From assembly GCA_036557365.1 (NCBI GenBank), contig DATBHR010000093.1, positions 7,760 through 71,759 on the forward strand: a stretch of DNA of 64,000 bases, in the 5' to 3' direction. The notes under the pieces were generated by a model. The model was not told the DNA's origin. It worked only from the letters and a program-made list of their open reading frames with translations, and made no database searches. Source of the stretch: DATKHR01 sp036557365. GTDB lineage: Bacteria; Acidobacteriota; Vicinamibacteria; Vicinamibacterales; CAVVIG01. This document shows positions 8,866 to 19,600 of this stretch, piece after piece (position 1 is the first letter of the stretch; every line of letters starts with the position of its first letter). The position numbers and the translations under genes were made by a program.

Positions 8866-9410
8866 CCACGCTCGTTCTTGCCGGGGTGCTCATTGCCGCA
8901 CCGATGATCGTCGAGGCGCGGCGCGCGGCCCGCAACGAACGCGCGCAGCTGGCACGCGGCGGCGTCGAGCCTGCCGACGACGTCTATCAATGGATGCGCG
9001 TCGCGTATCCGGGCGCGTTCATCGCGATGCTCGTCGAAGGCTGGTGGCGCGGCGGTGCGTCGCCGCTGGTGCTTGGCGCGGGGCTCTTCTGCTTCGCCGC
9101 CGGCAAGCTGCTCAAGTGGTGGGCGATTCTGTCGCTCGGCCCGTTCTGGACGTTTCGGGTGGTCGTCGTGCCATTCGAGCCGCTCGTCACGCGCGGACCG
9201 TATCGGTGGCTGCGCCATCCGAACTACGTCGGCGTCGTGCTCGAGTTGATCGGCGCAGGATTGATGACGGGCGCCGCCGTCCTGGCGCCGGTCGTCAGCG
9301 TCTTATTCGGTATCCTCATCCTGAGGCGGATCGAGGTCGAGAATCGCGCGCTCGAGTCGGCGACACGGCACGCGCGGGGGGCCTATAATCGAGCCGAGCG
9401 ATCGAACTAG
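8862..9410 (+). CDS. Isoprenylcysteine carboxyl methyltransferase-family membrane protein
   Basis: 182 residues with a hydrophobic start, three to four further membrane helices and the family core TRGPYRWLRHPNYVGVVLE (about 107-125), followed by IEVENRAL near the end. Bacterial ICMT homologues methylate small or polyketide products rather than prenylated proteins. Start and stop coupling with the flavoprotein gene argues for one pathway: chain extension, redox tailoring, methylation. The product is unknown. Confidence 0.82.
   Translation: MTTLVLAGVLIAAPMIVEARRAARNERAQLARGGVEPADDVYQWMRVAYPGAFIAMLVEGWWRGGASPLVLGAGLFCFAAGKLLKWWAILSLGPFWTFRVVVVPFEPLVTRGPYRWLRHPNYVGVVLELIGAGLMTGAAVLAPVVSVLFGILILRRIEVENRALESATRHARGAYNRAERSN
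9360..9389 (+). promoter_or_regulatory. Sigma-70 promoter for the TPR/MoxR operon
   Basis: A perfect -10 box TATAAT at 9384-9389 is preceded by GCGACA at 9360-9365 (4 of 6 match to TTGACA) with an 18-base spacer. The start would fall near 9396, giving a leader of about 18 bases before the ATG at 9414. It lies inside the 3' end of the ICMT gene. Confidence 0.6.
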
Positions 9411-9413
9411 TCC

Positions 9414-11939
9414 ATGCTGCGCCGAGTTCCCATCGTGTTGCTGTTCGTGACGCTGGTTTTCACCGCGTTGTCCGTTTATGGAACGGCTCAGTCGGCGCGC
9501 CGTCCGCCGACGCCGCTCCAATCGGCGACGCACGCGTTGATGGAAGGACGGTACGACGAGGTCGATACGATTGCGGACAAGCTCGATCTCAAAGATCCGA
9601 ACGTGGCGGCGATCAAGGCGCGCGCGGCCATCGCGCGCGGACGCTACGAGGATGCCGAGACGCTGCTGCGGCCCGTCGCGCAGCGTGCGCCGACGAGTGA
9701 GGCTGCGCTCGAGCTCGGCCTTCTCGATCGGATGCTCGGGCGTCCGTCCACGCCCGCGCTCCAGCGCCTCGCCAGCCTTGCCGACACGAGCGCCGACGGT
9801 CACGAGATCGCGCGCGGCGCTCGCGCCCTGCGCGCGCTCGGCCGTTTCCAGGAATCGAACGCGGCGTACCGCGAAGCGGCCAGCGAAGTGCCGGGCGACC
9901 CGGCCATTCAGGCCGCGTGGGGCGATCTCTTCCTCGAGAAGTTCGCGCTGAGCGAAGCGGTGAAGTCCTATCAGATTGCCCTTCAGCTGGACGCACGCTG
10001 GACGCCAGCGCTCATCGGATCGGCGCGCGCACTCTCGGACGAGAACCCGCCGCAGGCTGCCGCTCTCGCGAAACGCGCGCTCGAAGTCAACCCGTCGTCC
10101 GTCGACGCGAACGTCTTTCTCGCCGGCGAAGCGGTCGATGCAGGACAGAACGACGACGCGCGGAAATCGATCGAGAAGGCGCTCGCCGTCAATCCGTCGA
10201 GCCTCGAGGCCCACGCGCTGCTCGCCGCGATGGCGTACGTCGAGGACAAGACGGCCGATTTCGACGCGCAGGTGGCGAAGACGTTGGCCATCTCACCGCA
10301 CTACGGCGACGTCTATCGGTCGGCGGGCGAGCTGGCCGCGCACAACTATCGATTCGACGAGGCCGTCACGCTCACAAAGCGCGCGCTCGAGCTCGATCCG
10401 GACAATCCGCGCAGCCTGGCCGACCTCGGGATGCACCTTCTGCGAACGGGCGACGAAACCGGCGCGCGCCAGGCGCTCGACGCGTCCTTCAAGATCGATC
10501 CGTTCGACAAGGTGACGCTCAACCTGCTGACGATGCTCGACGCGCTCGACGCGTTCGTCACCATCGAGGACGGCGATCTCATCGTGCGATTGCAGAAGGA
10601 CGAAGCGCCGGTCCTGCGCGAGTACGCGATTCCGCTCGCGCACCAGGCGCTGTCAACCCTCGCCGCCCGCTATCAGTTCCAGCCGAAGGGACCGATCCTC
10701 ATCGAGATCTTTCCCAAGCACGACGACTTCGCCGTTCGCAACCTCGGGCTGCCCGGCATGATCGGCGCCCTCGGTGCGTGCTTCGGCCGCGTCGTGACGA
10801 TGGACTCGCCGAAAGCGCGCCCGCCGGGTGAGTTCCAGTGGGAGGCGACGCTCTGGCACGAACTGGCGCACGTCATCACGATCCAGATGTCGAACCAGCG
10901 GATTCCCCGGTGGCTGACGGAAGGCATCTCGGTATACGAAGAAAAGCGCGCGCGGCCGGAATGGGGCCGCGAGATGGACGTCGAGTTCGCGAGCATGCTG
11001 AATCGCGGCGAGACGATCAAGCTCAAGGATCTGAACAGCGCGTTCCAGAATCCGCGCACAATCTCGCTCGCCTACTTCGAGGCCTCGCTCGTCGTCGAAC
11101 ACATCGTCAAGACCTATGGCGATGACGGTCTGCGCAAGCTGATTCTTGCGTTCGCAAAAGGCGGCGACACGGATGCGGCGCTGAAGGCATCGCTCGACAT
11201 CGACTTCGCGACGATGCAGAGCGGCTTCGACGAGACGATCGAAGGCCAGTTCGGTGCGATGCGGCGCGCGCTTGCGGTGCCCGACGGCGTGCCGGGCGAT
11301 GGCGATCTCCTCAAGGCGCCGGTCGCTTCGCTGCAGACGCTCGCGAAGGATCATCCGAACAGCTATCCGGTCCAGGTCGCGCTCGGCCGCGCACTGCGCA
11401 AGGGCGGCCAGCGTGACGAGGCGACGCAGGCGTTCGAGCGCGCCGCGGCGCTCGTGCCGGTGGCGCGCGGAAAGGGAAGCCCGCACGACGAGATGGCCGC
11501 GATGGCGCTCGAAACGAACGATCGTCAACGCGCGATCACCGAGCTGTCCGCGCTGGTTGCTGTCGATTTCGACAACGTCGAGGCCGCGCGTCAGCTCGCG
11601 GACCTGATGCGGCAGGACGGCGTCACCGATCCGGCGAGGATCGGACCTGTCTACGCGCGCATCGCGGCAATCGATCCGTTCGACGCGACCGCGCACGCGG
11701 CGCTCGGACACCTGGCGATGGAACGCGGCGATCCGGAGTCGGCGTCGCGTGAGTTCCGCACGGTCATTGCGTTGAATCCCGTGGATCGCGCGGCGGCCTA
11801 CACCGACCTGGCCGAGAGTTACTACAAGAGCGGCAAGAACGCCGAAGCCAAGAAGCACACGCTGGCGGCGCTCGAGATCGCGCCTTCCTATGAGCGGGCG
11901 CAGGAGCTGCTGCTCAAGCTGGTGGACAGCCGGCCGTGA
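9414..11939 (+). CDS. Exported TPR protein with peptidase MA-like (gluzincin) domain
   Basis: 841 residues. A signal peptide (RRVPIVLLFVTLVFTALSVYGTAQS) is followed by many tetratricopeptide repeats from about residue 35 to 370. A gluzincin metallopeptidase domain comes next with HELAH (His482, His486) and a downstream glutamate in LTEGISVYEE. A second TPR block occupies about 650-840. The catalytic set looks complete, so this is either an active periplasmic protease or a zinc-binding scaffold. It is the first gene of a long plus-strand operon, overlapping the DUF4159 gene as GTGA. The repeats suggest it docks other envelope proteins. Confidence 0.85.
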   Translation: MLRRVPIVLLFVTLVFTALSVYGTAQSARRPPTPLQSATHALMEGRYDEVDTIADKLDLKDPNVAAIKARAAIARGRYEDAETLLRPVAQRAPTSEAALELGLLDRMLGRPSTPALQRLASLADTSADGHEIARGARALRALGRFQESNAAYREAASEVPGDPAIQAAWGDLFLEKFALSEAVKSYQIALQLDARWTPALIGSARALSDENPPQAAALAKRALEVNPSSVDANVFLAGEAVDAGQNDDARKSIEKALAVNPSSLEAHALLAAMAYVEDKTADFDAQVAKTLAISPHYGDVYRSAGELAAHNYRFDEAVTLTKRALELDPDNPRSLADLGMHLLRTGDETGARQALDASFKIDPFDKVTLNLLTMLDALDAFVTIEDGDLIVRLQKDEAPVLREYAIPLAHQALSTLAARYQFQPKGPILIEIFPKHDDFAVRNLGLPGMIGALGACFGRVVTMDSPKARPPGEFQWEATLWHELAHVITIQMSNQRIPRWLTEGISVYEEKRARPEWGREMDVEFASMLNRGETIKLKDLNSAFQNPRTISLAYFEASLVVEHIVKTYGDDGLRKLILAFAKGGDTDAALKASLDIDFATMQSGFDETIEGQFGAMRRALAVPDGVPGDGDLLKAPVASLQTLAKDHPNSYPVQVALGRALRKGGQRDEATQAFERAAALVPVARGKGSPHDEMAAMALETNDRQRAITELSALVAVDFDNVEAARQLADLMRQDGVTDPARIGPVYARIAAIDPFDATAHAALGHLAMERGDPESASREFRTVIALNPVDRAAAYTDLAESYYKSGKNAEAKKHTLAALEIAPSYERAQELLLKLVDSRP

Positions 11940-12754
11940 CCGACCGCCGCACGCGCATCCGCGTTCAGAGGCCGCTCGGTTTCGTCGCGTGTGCGGCGCT
12001 GCTGCTGACGCTCGTGCCGGCGCTGCAGCCCAGTCTCGACGCTCAGCTGCCGGCCGCACCCGACAACCGGTTTGCGGGTCTGCAGTGGCGCTTCGTCCGC
12101 ATCAAGTACCACTTCGCGCTCGAAGGCACGCGCATCCCGCAGGATTTCTACGGCGAACCATGGGGCATCGACGCGCCGGCGGCGGAGCAGAACCTCACGC
12201 GACGCGTGAAGACCGCGACGGCCATCCAGGTCGAAGATCCGATCCTCATCACGCTCGACGATCCGAAGTTGTACGAGTATCCGTGGATTTATTTCGTCGA
12301 GCCGAGCAGCATGCGGATGACCGACGGCGACCTCGCGGCGCTGCGCGAGTACTTTCTCCGCGGCGGGTTCGCGATGATGGACGACTTCCACGGGCAGCTC
12401 GAGTGGGATGCGTTCACGCGCGAGATGAAGAAGCTGTTCCCCGATCGTGAGATCGTCGAAATCCCGAAGGACCATCCGGTCTTCAATGCGTTCTATAAAC
12501 TGGACGGCTTCCCGCAGGTCGCGGGCCTCGGCTCGTTCCTGGCCGGCCGCTCGTGGGAAAAAGGCGGCGTCGTGCCGCACCTCCGCACGGTTCTGGACGA
12601 CTCCGGCCGGCCGATGATGTTCATCAACTTCAACACGGACATGGGCGATGGCTGGGAATGGTCCAACGCCCAGGACTATCCCGGCTACATCAAATACACC
12701 GCGCTGGCGTACCGAATGGGGATCAACGAAATCGTCTACGCCCTCACGCATTAA
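11936..12754 (+). CDS. Exported DUF4159 protein
   Basis: 272 residues from a GTG coupled to the previous stop. The signal sequence has the hydrophobic core FVACAALLLTLVPAL. The body matches DUF4159: FRIKYHF-type opening, YPWIYFVEP, then LREYFLRGGFAMMDDFHG and a NFNTDMGDGWEW stretch. The fold resembles a class I glutamine-amidotransferase-like domain without catalytic residues. DUF4159 genes are regularly found next to MoxR, DUF58 and BatA genes, as here. The biochemical role is not known. Confidence 0.88.
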   Translation: MTDRRTRIRVQRPLGFVACAALLLTLVPALQPSLDAQLPAAPDNRFAGLQWRFVRIKYHFALEGTRIPQDFYGEPWGIDAPAAEQNLTRRVKTATAIQVEDPILITLDDPKLYEYPWIYFVEPSSMRMTDGDLAALREYFLRGGFAMMDDFHGQLEWDAFTREMKKLFPDREIVEIPKDHPVFNAFYKLDGFPQVAGLGSFLAGRSWEKGGVVPHLRTVLDDSGRPMMFINFNTDMGDGWEWSNAQDYPGYIKYTALAYRMGINEIVYALTH

Positions 12755-12762
12755 GGATGGAC

Positions 12763-13764
<1,002 letters not shown>

Positions 13765-13766
13765 CC

Positions 13767-14672
13767 GTGCCGTGGACCGCCCACGATCGCCCGTTCCTGG
13801 AGCCGGCGGTCGTCGCGCGCCTTGGTACGCTCGAGCTGAAAGCCCGGACGATCGTCGAAGGATTCCTCTCGGGACTCCATCGCAGTCCGTTCAAGGGCTT
13901 CAGCGTCGAGTTCGCCGAGTACCGCCAGTACATGCCCGGCGACGATCTCTCCACGATCGACTGGAAAGTCTACGCACGCAGCGATCGCTTCTACGTCAAG
14001 AAGTTCGAGGAGGAAACGAACCTCGAGTGCCACATCATGATCGACGTCAGCGGCTCGATGGCGTACCGCGGCCAGCGTCCGATGACGAAGTTCGAGTACG
14101 GCGCATGCCTGGCCGCCTCGCTTGCGTATCTGATGAACCGGCAGCGCGACGGCGTCGGCCTGACCGCGTTCGACGAGTCGATCGTGACGATGCTGCCGTC
14201 GAGTTCGAGGAGCGGACATCTGCGCGCCGTGCTGCTCACGCTCGATCGGCTGACGCTCGGCCGCCAGACGAACGTCTCGAAGCCGCTGCACCAGCTCGCC
14301 GACTCGTTGAGCAAGCGCGGCATGGTCGTGCTGATCTCGGATCTGCTCGACGACCCGGAGTCGGTCATCCGCGGCCTCAAACATTTTCAGTACCGCGGAA
14401 CGGACGTCATCGTCTTCCACATTCTCGACCCGGACGAGATCGAATTTCCGTTCGAGCGGACGACGCGCTTCGAGGATCTGGAGACGAGCGAGGAGGTGTC
14501 GGCGGTCCCTGGAGCGGTGCGATCGCATTACAGGCAGGCGATGGCCTCACTCATCGAGCGCTACCGCCGCGAGCTCGGCGCGGCCGGCATCGACTATCAG
14601 CTGCTGCGCACGAATCAGCCGCTCGAGATCGCGCTGATGTCGTACCTGTCCACGCGCGCGAGGGCGCTCTGA
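13767..14672 (+). CDS. DUF58 protein with VWA-like domain
   Basis: 301 residues from a GTG two bases after the MoxR stop. The DUF58 signature is visible in GEGFSVEFAEYRQYMPGDD-like residues near 45 and in TIDWKVYARSDR. This is followed by a VWA segment whose MIDAS motif DVSGS (in IMIDVSGSMAYRG, near 93) should bind a divalent metal. There is no signal or membrane helix, so it is cytoplasmic, as expected for a MoxR partner. Neighbour and motif evidence agree. Confidence 0.92.
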   Translation: MPWTAHDRPFLEPAVVARLGTLELKARTIVEGFLSGLHRSPFKGFSVEFAEYRQYMPGDDLSTIDWKVYARSDRFYVKKFEEETNLECHIMIDVSGSMAYRGQRPMTKFEYGACLAASLAYLMNRQRDGVGLTAFDESIVTMLPSSSRSGHLRAVLLTLDRLTLGRQTNVSKPLHQLADSLSKRGMVVLISDLLDDPESVIRGLKHFQYRGTDVIVFHILDPDEIEFPFERTTRFEDLETSEEVSAVPGAVRSHYRQAMASLIERYRRELGAAGIDYQLLRTNQPLEIALMSYLSTRARAL

Positions 14673-14682
14673 TGGATCGCGC

Positions 14683-16614
14683 GTGCTGACGTTTCTCTCG
14701 CCGCTGTTTCTCGTCGGCGCCGCCGCGGCCGCCGTCCCGATCGTCCTTCACCTGCTGAGGCGCGAGCCCGAAGACCGCGTGAAGTTCGCCGTCGTCAAGC
14801 TGCTGAAGCAGGCACCGGTCGAGGACACGCAGAAGCACCGGCTTCGCGAGCTGCTTCTCTTGGCGCTGCGCGTGGCGACGCTCGTGCTGCTCGCGCTCGC
14901 GTTCGCGCGTCCGTTCTTCGCGTCGGGTGCGGCGAGCAGCTGGACCGGCACGACGCTCGTGGCGCTCGACACGTCGTACAGCATGGACGCCCCCGGGCGT
15001 TTCGAGCGCGCCCGGCAGCTCGCGAAAGATGCGGTCGCGAAAGCCCGTTCGGGCGACCGCGTCGGCGTGCTGCTGTTTGCGGATCAGGCTGAAGTCGTCG
15101 CGAAGCCTTCCACCGACCGCGTTCTCGCCGCGTCGGCCGTGGACCAGGCGACGGCGAGTTTCGGTGCGACCCGCTATCGATCGGCGCTGTCGGTCGCGGC
15201 GCAACTCCTCTCGGGTACGCCTTCGTCATCACGACGCGGGACGATCGTCCTCGTCACCGATCTCCAGGAGAGCGGGTGGGACGAAGGAGATCGCGTCACG
15301 CTGCCTGAAGGCGTCGACGTTCAACTGGTGGACGTCGGTCCGCTGCCGGCCAACCTGTCGGTCACGTCGGTTCGTCCCGTCGGCGAGCGGGTTGTTGCGA
15401 CACTGCACAATGCGGGCGCGCAGGGGCGCGACGTGCGCGCGCGGTTGAGCGTCGACGGCCGACCGGCCGGCGAGGCGACGACGACGCTGGGTGCCAATCA
15501 GGGCGGGGATGTCGCGTTCGCGTTGCCGCAAGGCAGCGTCGAGGCGAAGGTCGAGGTTGACGATCCTCGAGGCCTGGCGGCGGACAACGTTCGCTACGCG
15601 ATGCTCTCGAGCCAGTCGGCGGCGAGCGTGCTGGTCATTGGCGGAAGCGGCGACGCATCGCGCGACGCGTTCTATCTCCAGCACGCGCTTGCAACGGCGG
15701 CCCGCGGCGCGCACGGATTTTCTGTCGCGTCGGTCAGCGGTTCGCAGCTGTCGGCCGAGCGCTCGGCGTCCGCCAACGCGCCGAACGTCGCTGATTCCCT
15801 GATGTCTCGCGCGGCTGCCGTTCTGGTGTCCACGCGCGGCCTGGAGCGCCGCGGTCGCGAACTGCTCTCGAATTACGTACGCGGCGGGGGCGGCCTGCTG
15901 ATCGCCGCCGGATCCGAAGTGGACGGCGCCGTCGTCGCGGATGTACTCGGAAAAGATGCGGCGCTCGAAATCAGTCCGGTCGACGCGAAACGCCAGGAAC
16001 CGCGATCGCTCGCGCCCGTGGACTTGCGTCATCCGATCTTCCGTCCGTTCGCCGGCGCTGCGGGGACGCTGACGCTCGTCAGGTTCCGGACGGCCGCTCA
16101 TATCGACGGCGCCGGCTGCCAGACGCTCGCGCGCTTCACCAACGGAGACAACGCGCTCATCGAGTGCGCGCCGGGCGACGGCCGGGCGCTGGTCTTTGCG
16201 TCCGATTTCGACAACCGCTGGAATGATTTTCCGCTTCACGCGAGCTTTGTCCCGTTCCTGCACGAAGCGGTCGGCTACCTGGCGAGCGCACGCGCGTTGG
16301 CGTCGGATTACCTCGTGGGCAACGCGCCGACGGGCGTGCCGCGTCGTCCAGGCGTGTACGCCGTCCCAGGGAAGCGGGACGCGACCGGCGACCGTCGGAT
16401 CGTCGTCAACGTGGACGCTCGTGAGACGGACCCGGAGCGCCTGTCGGCGGACGAGTTCCAGAGTGCGGTCTTGCACTCCAAGGACCCCGAGACCGGGAGC
16501 GTGCCCGCGGAAGCACGGCAGCAGGAAGACGATCAACACTTGTGGCAATACGCGTTGGCGCTCATGCTGGTGACACTGGCGGTCGAAGGCATCGTGGCGA
16601 GCCGGACCGCATGA
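14683..16614 (+). CDS. BatA-like membrane protein with VWA and amidotransferase-like domain
   Basis: 643 residues from a GTG 10 bases after the DUF58 stop. The N-terminus (FLSPLFLVGAAAAAVPIVLH, then LLRREPEDRVKF) is the conserved BatA membrane leader. A second helix near 60-80 leads into a VWA domain with MIDAS DTSYS (about 94-98). The second half contains a glutamine-amidotransferase-like fold (NYVRGGGGLLIAAG) and ends in a C-terminal membrane helix (YALALMLVTLAVEGIVA). It is probably anchored in the inner membrane with large periplasmic parts. Partnership with MoxR and DUF58 is inferred from gene order. Confidence 0.88.
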   Translation: MLTFLSPLFLVGAAAAAVPIVLHLLRREPEDRVKFAVVKLLKQAPVEDTQKHRLRELLLLALRVATLVLLALAFARPFFASGAASSWTGTTLVALDTSYSMDAPGRFERARQLAKDAVAKARSGDRVGVLLFADQAEVVAKPSTDRVLAASAVDQATASFGATRYRSALSVAAQLLSGTPSSSRRGTIVLVTDLQESGWDEGDRVTLPEGVDVQLVDVGPLPANLSVTSVRPVGERVVATLHNAGAQGRDVRARLSVDGRPAGEATTTLGANQGGDVAFALPQGSVEAKVEVDDPRGLAADNVRYAMLSSQSAASVLVIGGSGDASRDAFYLQHALATAARGAHGFSVASVSGSQLSAERSASANAPNVADSLMSRAAAVLVSTRGLERRGRELLSNYVRGGGGLLIAAGSEVDGAVVADVLGKDAALEISPVDAKRQEPRSLAPVDLRHPIFRPFAGAAGTLTLVRFRTAAHIDGAGCQTLARFTNGDNALIECAPGDGRALVFASDFDNRWNDFPLHASFVPFLHEAVGYLASARALASDYLVGNAPTGVPRRPGVYAVPGKRDATGDRRIVVNVDARETDPERLSADEFQSAVLHSKDPETGSVPAEARQQEDDQHLWQYALALMLVTLAVEGIVASRTA

Positions 16615-16644
16615 CGGGACGGGTGGGCGGAGAGCAGGTTTCGT

Positions 16645-19600
16645 ATGCAGGGTGACCTCGAAATTCGCGAATTCATCGCGCGTGTGCGCCGGCGGTGGCG
16701 CACGCAGCAATCGCTGCGCGCGGTTGCCCGCGCGGCGCTCTTTGCCGCGATCGTCGTCGGCCTCGCCTTCGCGTTATCGAGGTTGCTCGGCACCTCGCCC
16801 GCGGCGTCCGCCGCCCTCGGCGTCGTCGGTGTGCTCGGCGTGGCGGCGGTGGCGTTGTGGGCGTTTCTGCCGCTGCGCAAGAGTCCGGACGACCATCACG
16901 TCGCGCGCTTCATCGAAGAGCACGAGCCGTCGCTCGACGATCGTCTCGTCAGCGCGGTAGACGTTGCGTCCCACGAATCCTCTGCGCCGGGCCTTTCCGG
17001 CCCGATGCTGGCCGACGCGGCTCGGCGGCTGCGAGACGTGGATCTCGAATCGATTCTGTCGAGCGCGGTATTGCGGCGCGCGGCCATGCTCGCCGGTGGC
17101 GCTGCGGCGGTCATGCTGCTGATGATGTTCGCGGCTCGACATGCCGCCCGGCAGTCGTTCGACGCGTTCGCGCTCACCGTGTTTCCAACGCGCATCGCGC
17201 TCGAGGTGACACCCGGCGACGCGCACGTCAAAGCAGGAACGCCGCTGACCGTCGAAGCGAGGCTCGTCGGAAATACCGCGCCGGTCGAAGCGCAGTTTCA
17301 GGTCGCAGATGGCGATGGGTGGCGATCGGCCGACATGACGACCGCGGCGCCCGGACTGTTTCGGCTGCCGCTCGAGGCGGTGTGGACGTCATTCAAGTAC
17401 CGCGTCGCAGCAGGCGCCGTCGTGTCGCGCACGTATGATCTGGTGGCGGTGCGGCCGCCGCACGTCGCACGCATCGATGTGGACTACACGTATCCGGCGG
17501 GTTTGAATCTCCCGCCAAGAACGGAAAAGGACAGCGGCGACATCTACGCGCCGGCGGGCACCGACGTTCGCCTTCACGTCATCACCGATTCGGCCGCGGC
17601 GTCCGGACAGATGTCGCTCGCGAACGGGCAGACGATTGCGTTGAGCTCCGCGCAGCCGAAGGAATGGCTCGGGTCGATCAAGGTGACAAACGACAGCTCG
17701 TATCGCGTCGCGCTGACCGACAGCGAAGGGCTCTCGGCGCCCGGAGACACCGAGTACTTCATCCGCGTGCTCGAAGATCGGCCGCCAGACGTCCGTGTCA
17801 CGCGTCCCGCGAGCGACCGCGCGGTGACCCGGCTCGAGGAAGTGGACGTCGAGGCGCAGGCTGAGGACGACTACGGCATCGACAAGCTCGACCTCGTCTA
17901 TTCAGTGCGCGGCGAAACCGAGAAGACTGTTCCGCTCTCCATTCCAAAGAATCAGGCGAGCGTGACGGGGCACCACACCTTGTTTCTCGAAGATCTGGAC
18001 GTCAAGCCGGGCGATTTCATTTCCTATTACGTGCGCGCGCGCGACCTGACGCGCGGTACGCGGCCCAACGAAGCGCGGAGCGACATCTTCTTCCTCGAGG
18101 TCAAGCCGTACGAGCAGGAGTTCGCGCTGGCGCAGAGCCAGATGGCGTCCGCCGGCGGCGGCGGTCATGGGTCCATCGACGACCTCGTCGCCGCCCAGAA
18201 GGAAATCATCGTCGCCACGTGGAAGATCGATCGACGTGCGCAGATGTCGAAGGGCGGGAAGTCCGAGCAGGACATCAAGGCCGTCGCGAAGGCGCAAGCC
18301 GAGTTGAAGACGCGCGTCGAGCAGACGTCGAGCGGCTTCCGCGAGAACACGATGCGCGATCCGCGACGCCGTCCGCAGTCGCCGCGCGGCGGACGCGGAG
18401 GTCAGCCGCCGCCCGAGCCACTCAAGGCCGGGCAGACGATGCCCGAAGAGGACGAGATGACGGCGGCCGTGCAGGCGATGGGCGATGCGGCATCGGCGCT
18501 TGACGCGCTGAAGACGACGGAGGCGCGGCCTCCGGAGATGGAAGCGCTGAACCATCTGCTGAAGGCGCAGGCGGACGTGAAAAAGCGCGACGTCCAGCGG
18601 CAGCAGGCCGGAACGGGCGCCGGGAGCAATCGCAGCAACTACGACCTGTCGTCGCTCTTCGACAAGGAGCTGCAGAAGCAGCAGCAGACGAACTACGAAA
18701 CGCGATCGTCCGCCGAAGAGCGCAAGGATCCGGCGCAGAGCGCGCTCGACAAGATTCGCGACCTCGCGGCGCGCCAGGACGAACTGCTCAAGCGGCAGCG
18801 CGAGCTGGCGGCGAAACGCGGCGAGCTCAGTCAGGAAGAACTCAGGCGCGAGCTGGAGAAGCTGACGCGCGACCAGTCCGAGCTCCGTCAGCGCGCGGAA
18901 GATCTCGCGCGCCAGATGCAGAACCAGTCGGGTTCTCAATCCGATCAGAAACCGCAGCAGACGCCGGGGCAGACCGCGCAGGGATCGCAGAACGCGCAAG
19001 GGTCGCAGCCGTCGCAGGGCTCACAGGGCGCGCAGTCGTCACAGGGTTCGCGGAACGGTCAGAGCAGTCAGCAGATGCGCGACGTGACCGACGCGATGCG
19101 AAATGCTGCGAGCGAGCTGCGGCAGCAGGACCCCAGTCAGGCGGCGAAATCGACGGCGTCGGCGACGCGCGCGCTCGAGGCGCTGCGAAATCTCGAACGG
19201 CAGATGCAGTCCGGGCAGCCGGACGAGAAGCGCCGCGCGGTCGGTGAAATGCAGCTGGAAGCGCGTCAGCTGGCCGATGCGCAGCGCCAGGTGGCGGCTG
19301 AATTAGGGAAGACGCCGACCGGCGAGCCCGGCAAGGACGCGCTTCGTCGTCTGGCGGGAGAGCAAGAACGTCTTGCCGATCGAGCGCGGCGGCTTCAGGA
19401 CTCGTTGAAGCAGCAGAACGCTACCGCCGAGGCCGGCCGCGACATCGAGCGTCAAGGCCTGCCCGATCGGATGCAGAAATCGGCCGACGCAATGCGGTCC
19501 GCAGCCGAACGGACCGGTGCGCCATCGCGCGGCAGCAGCGCGCCGACGGCCACATCTCAGGGCGCGGACGAAGCCAGAGGTCAGACCGGCACGCAGCAGG

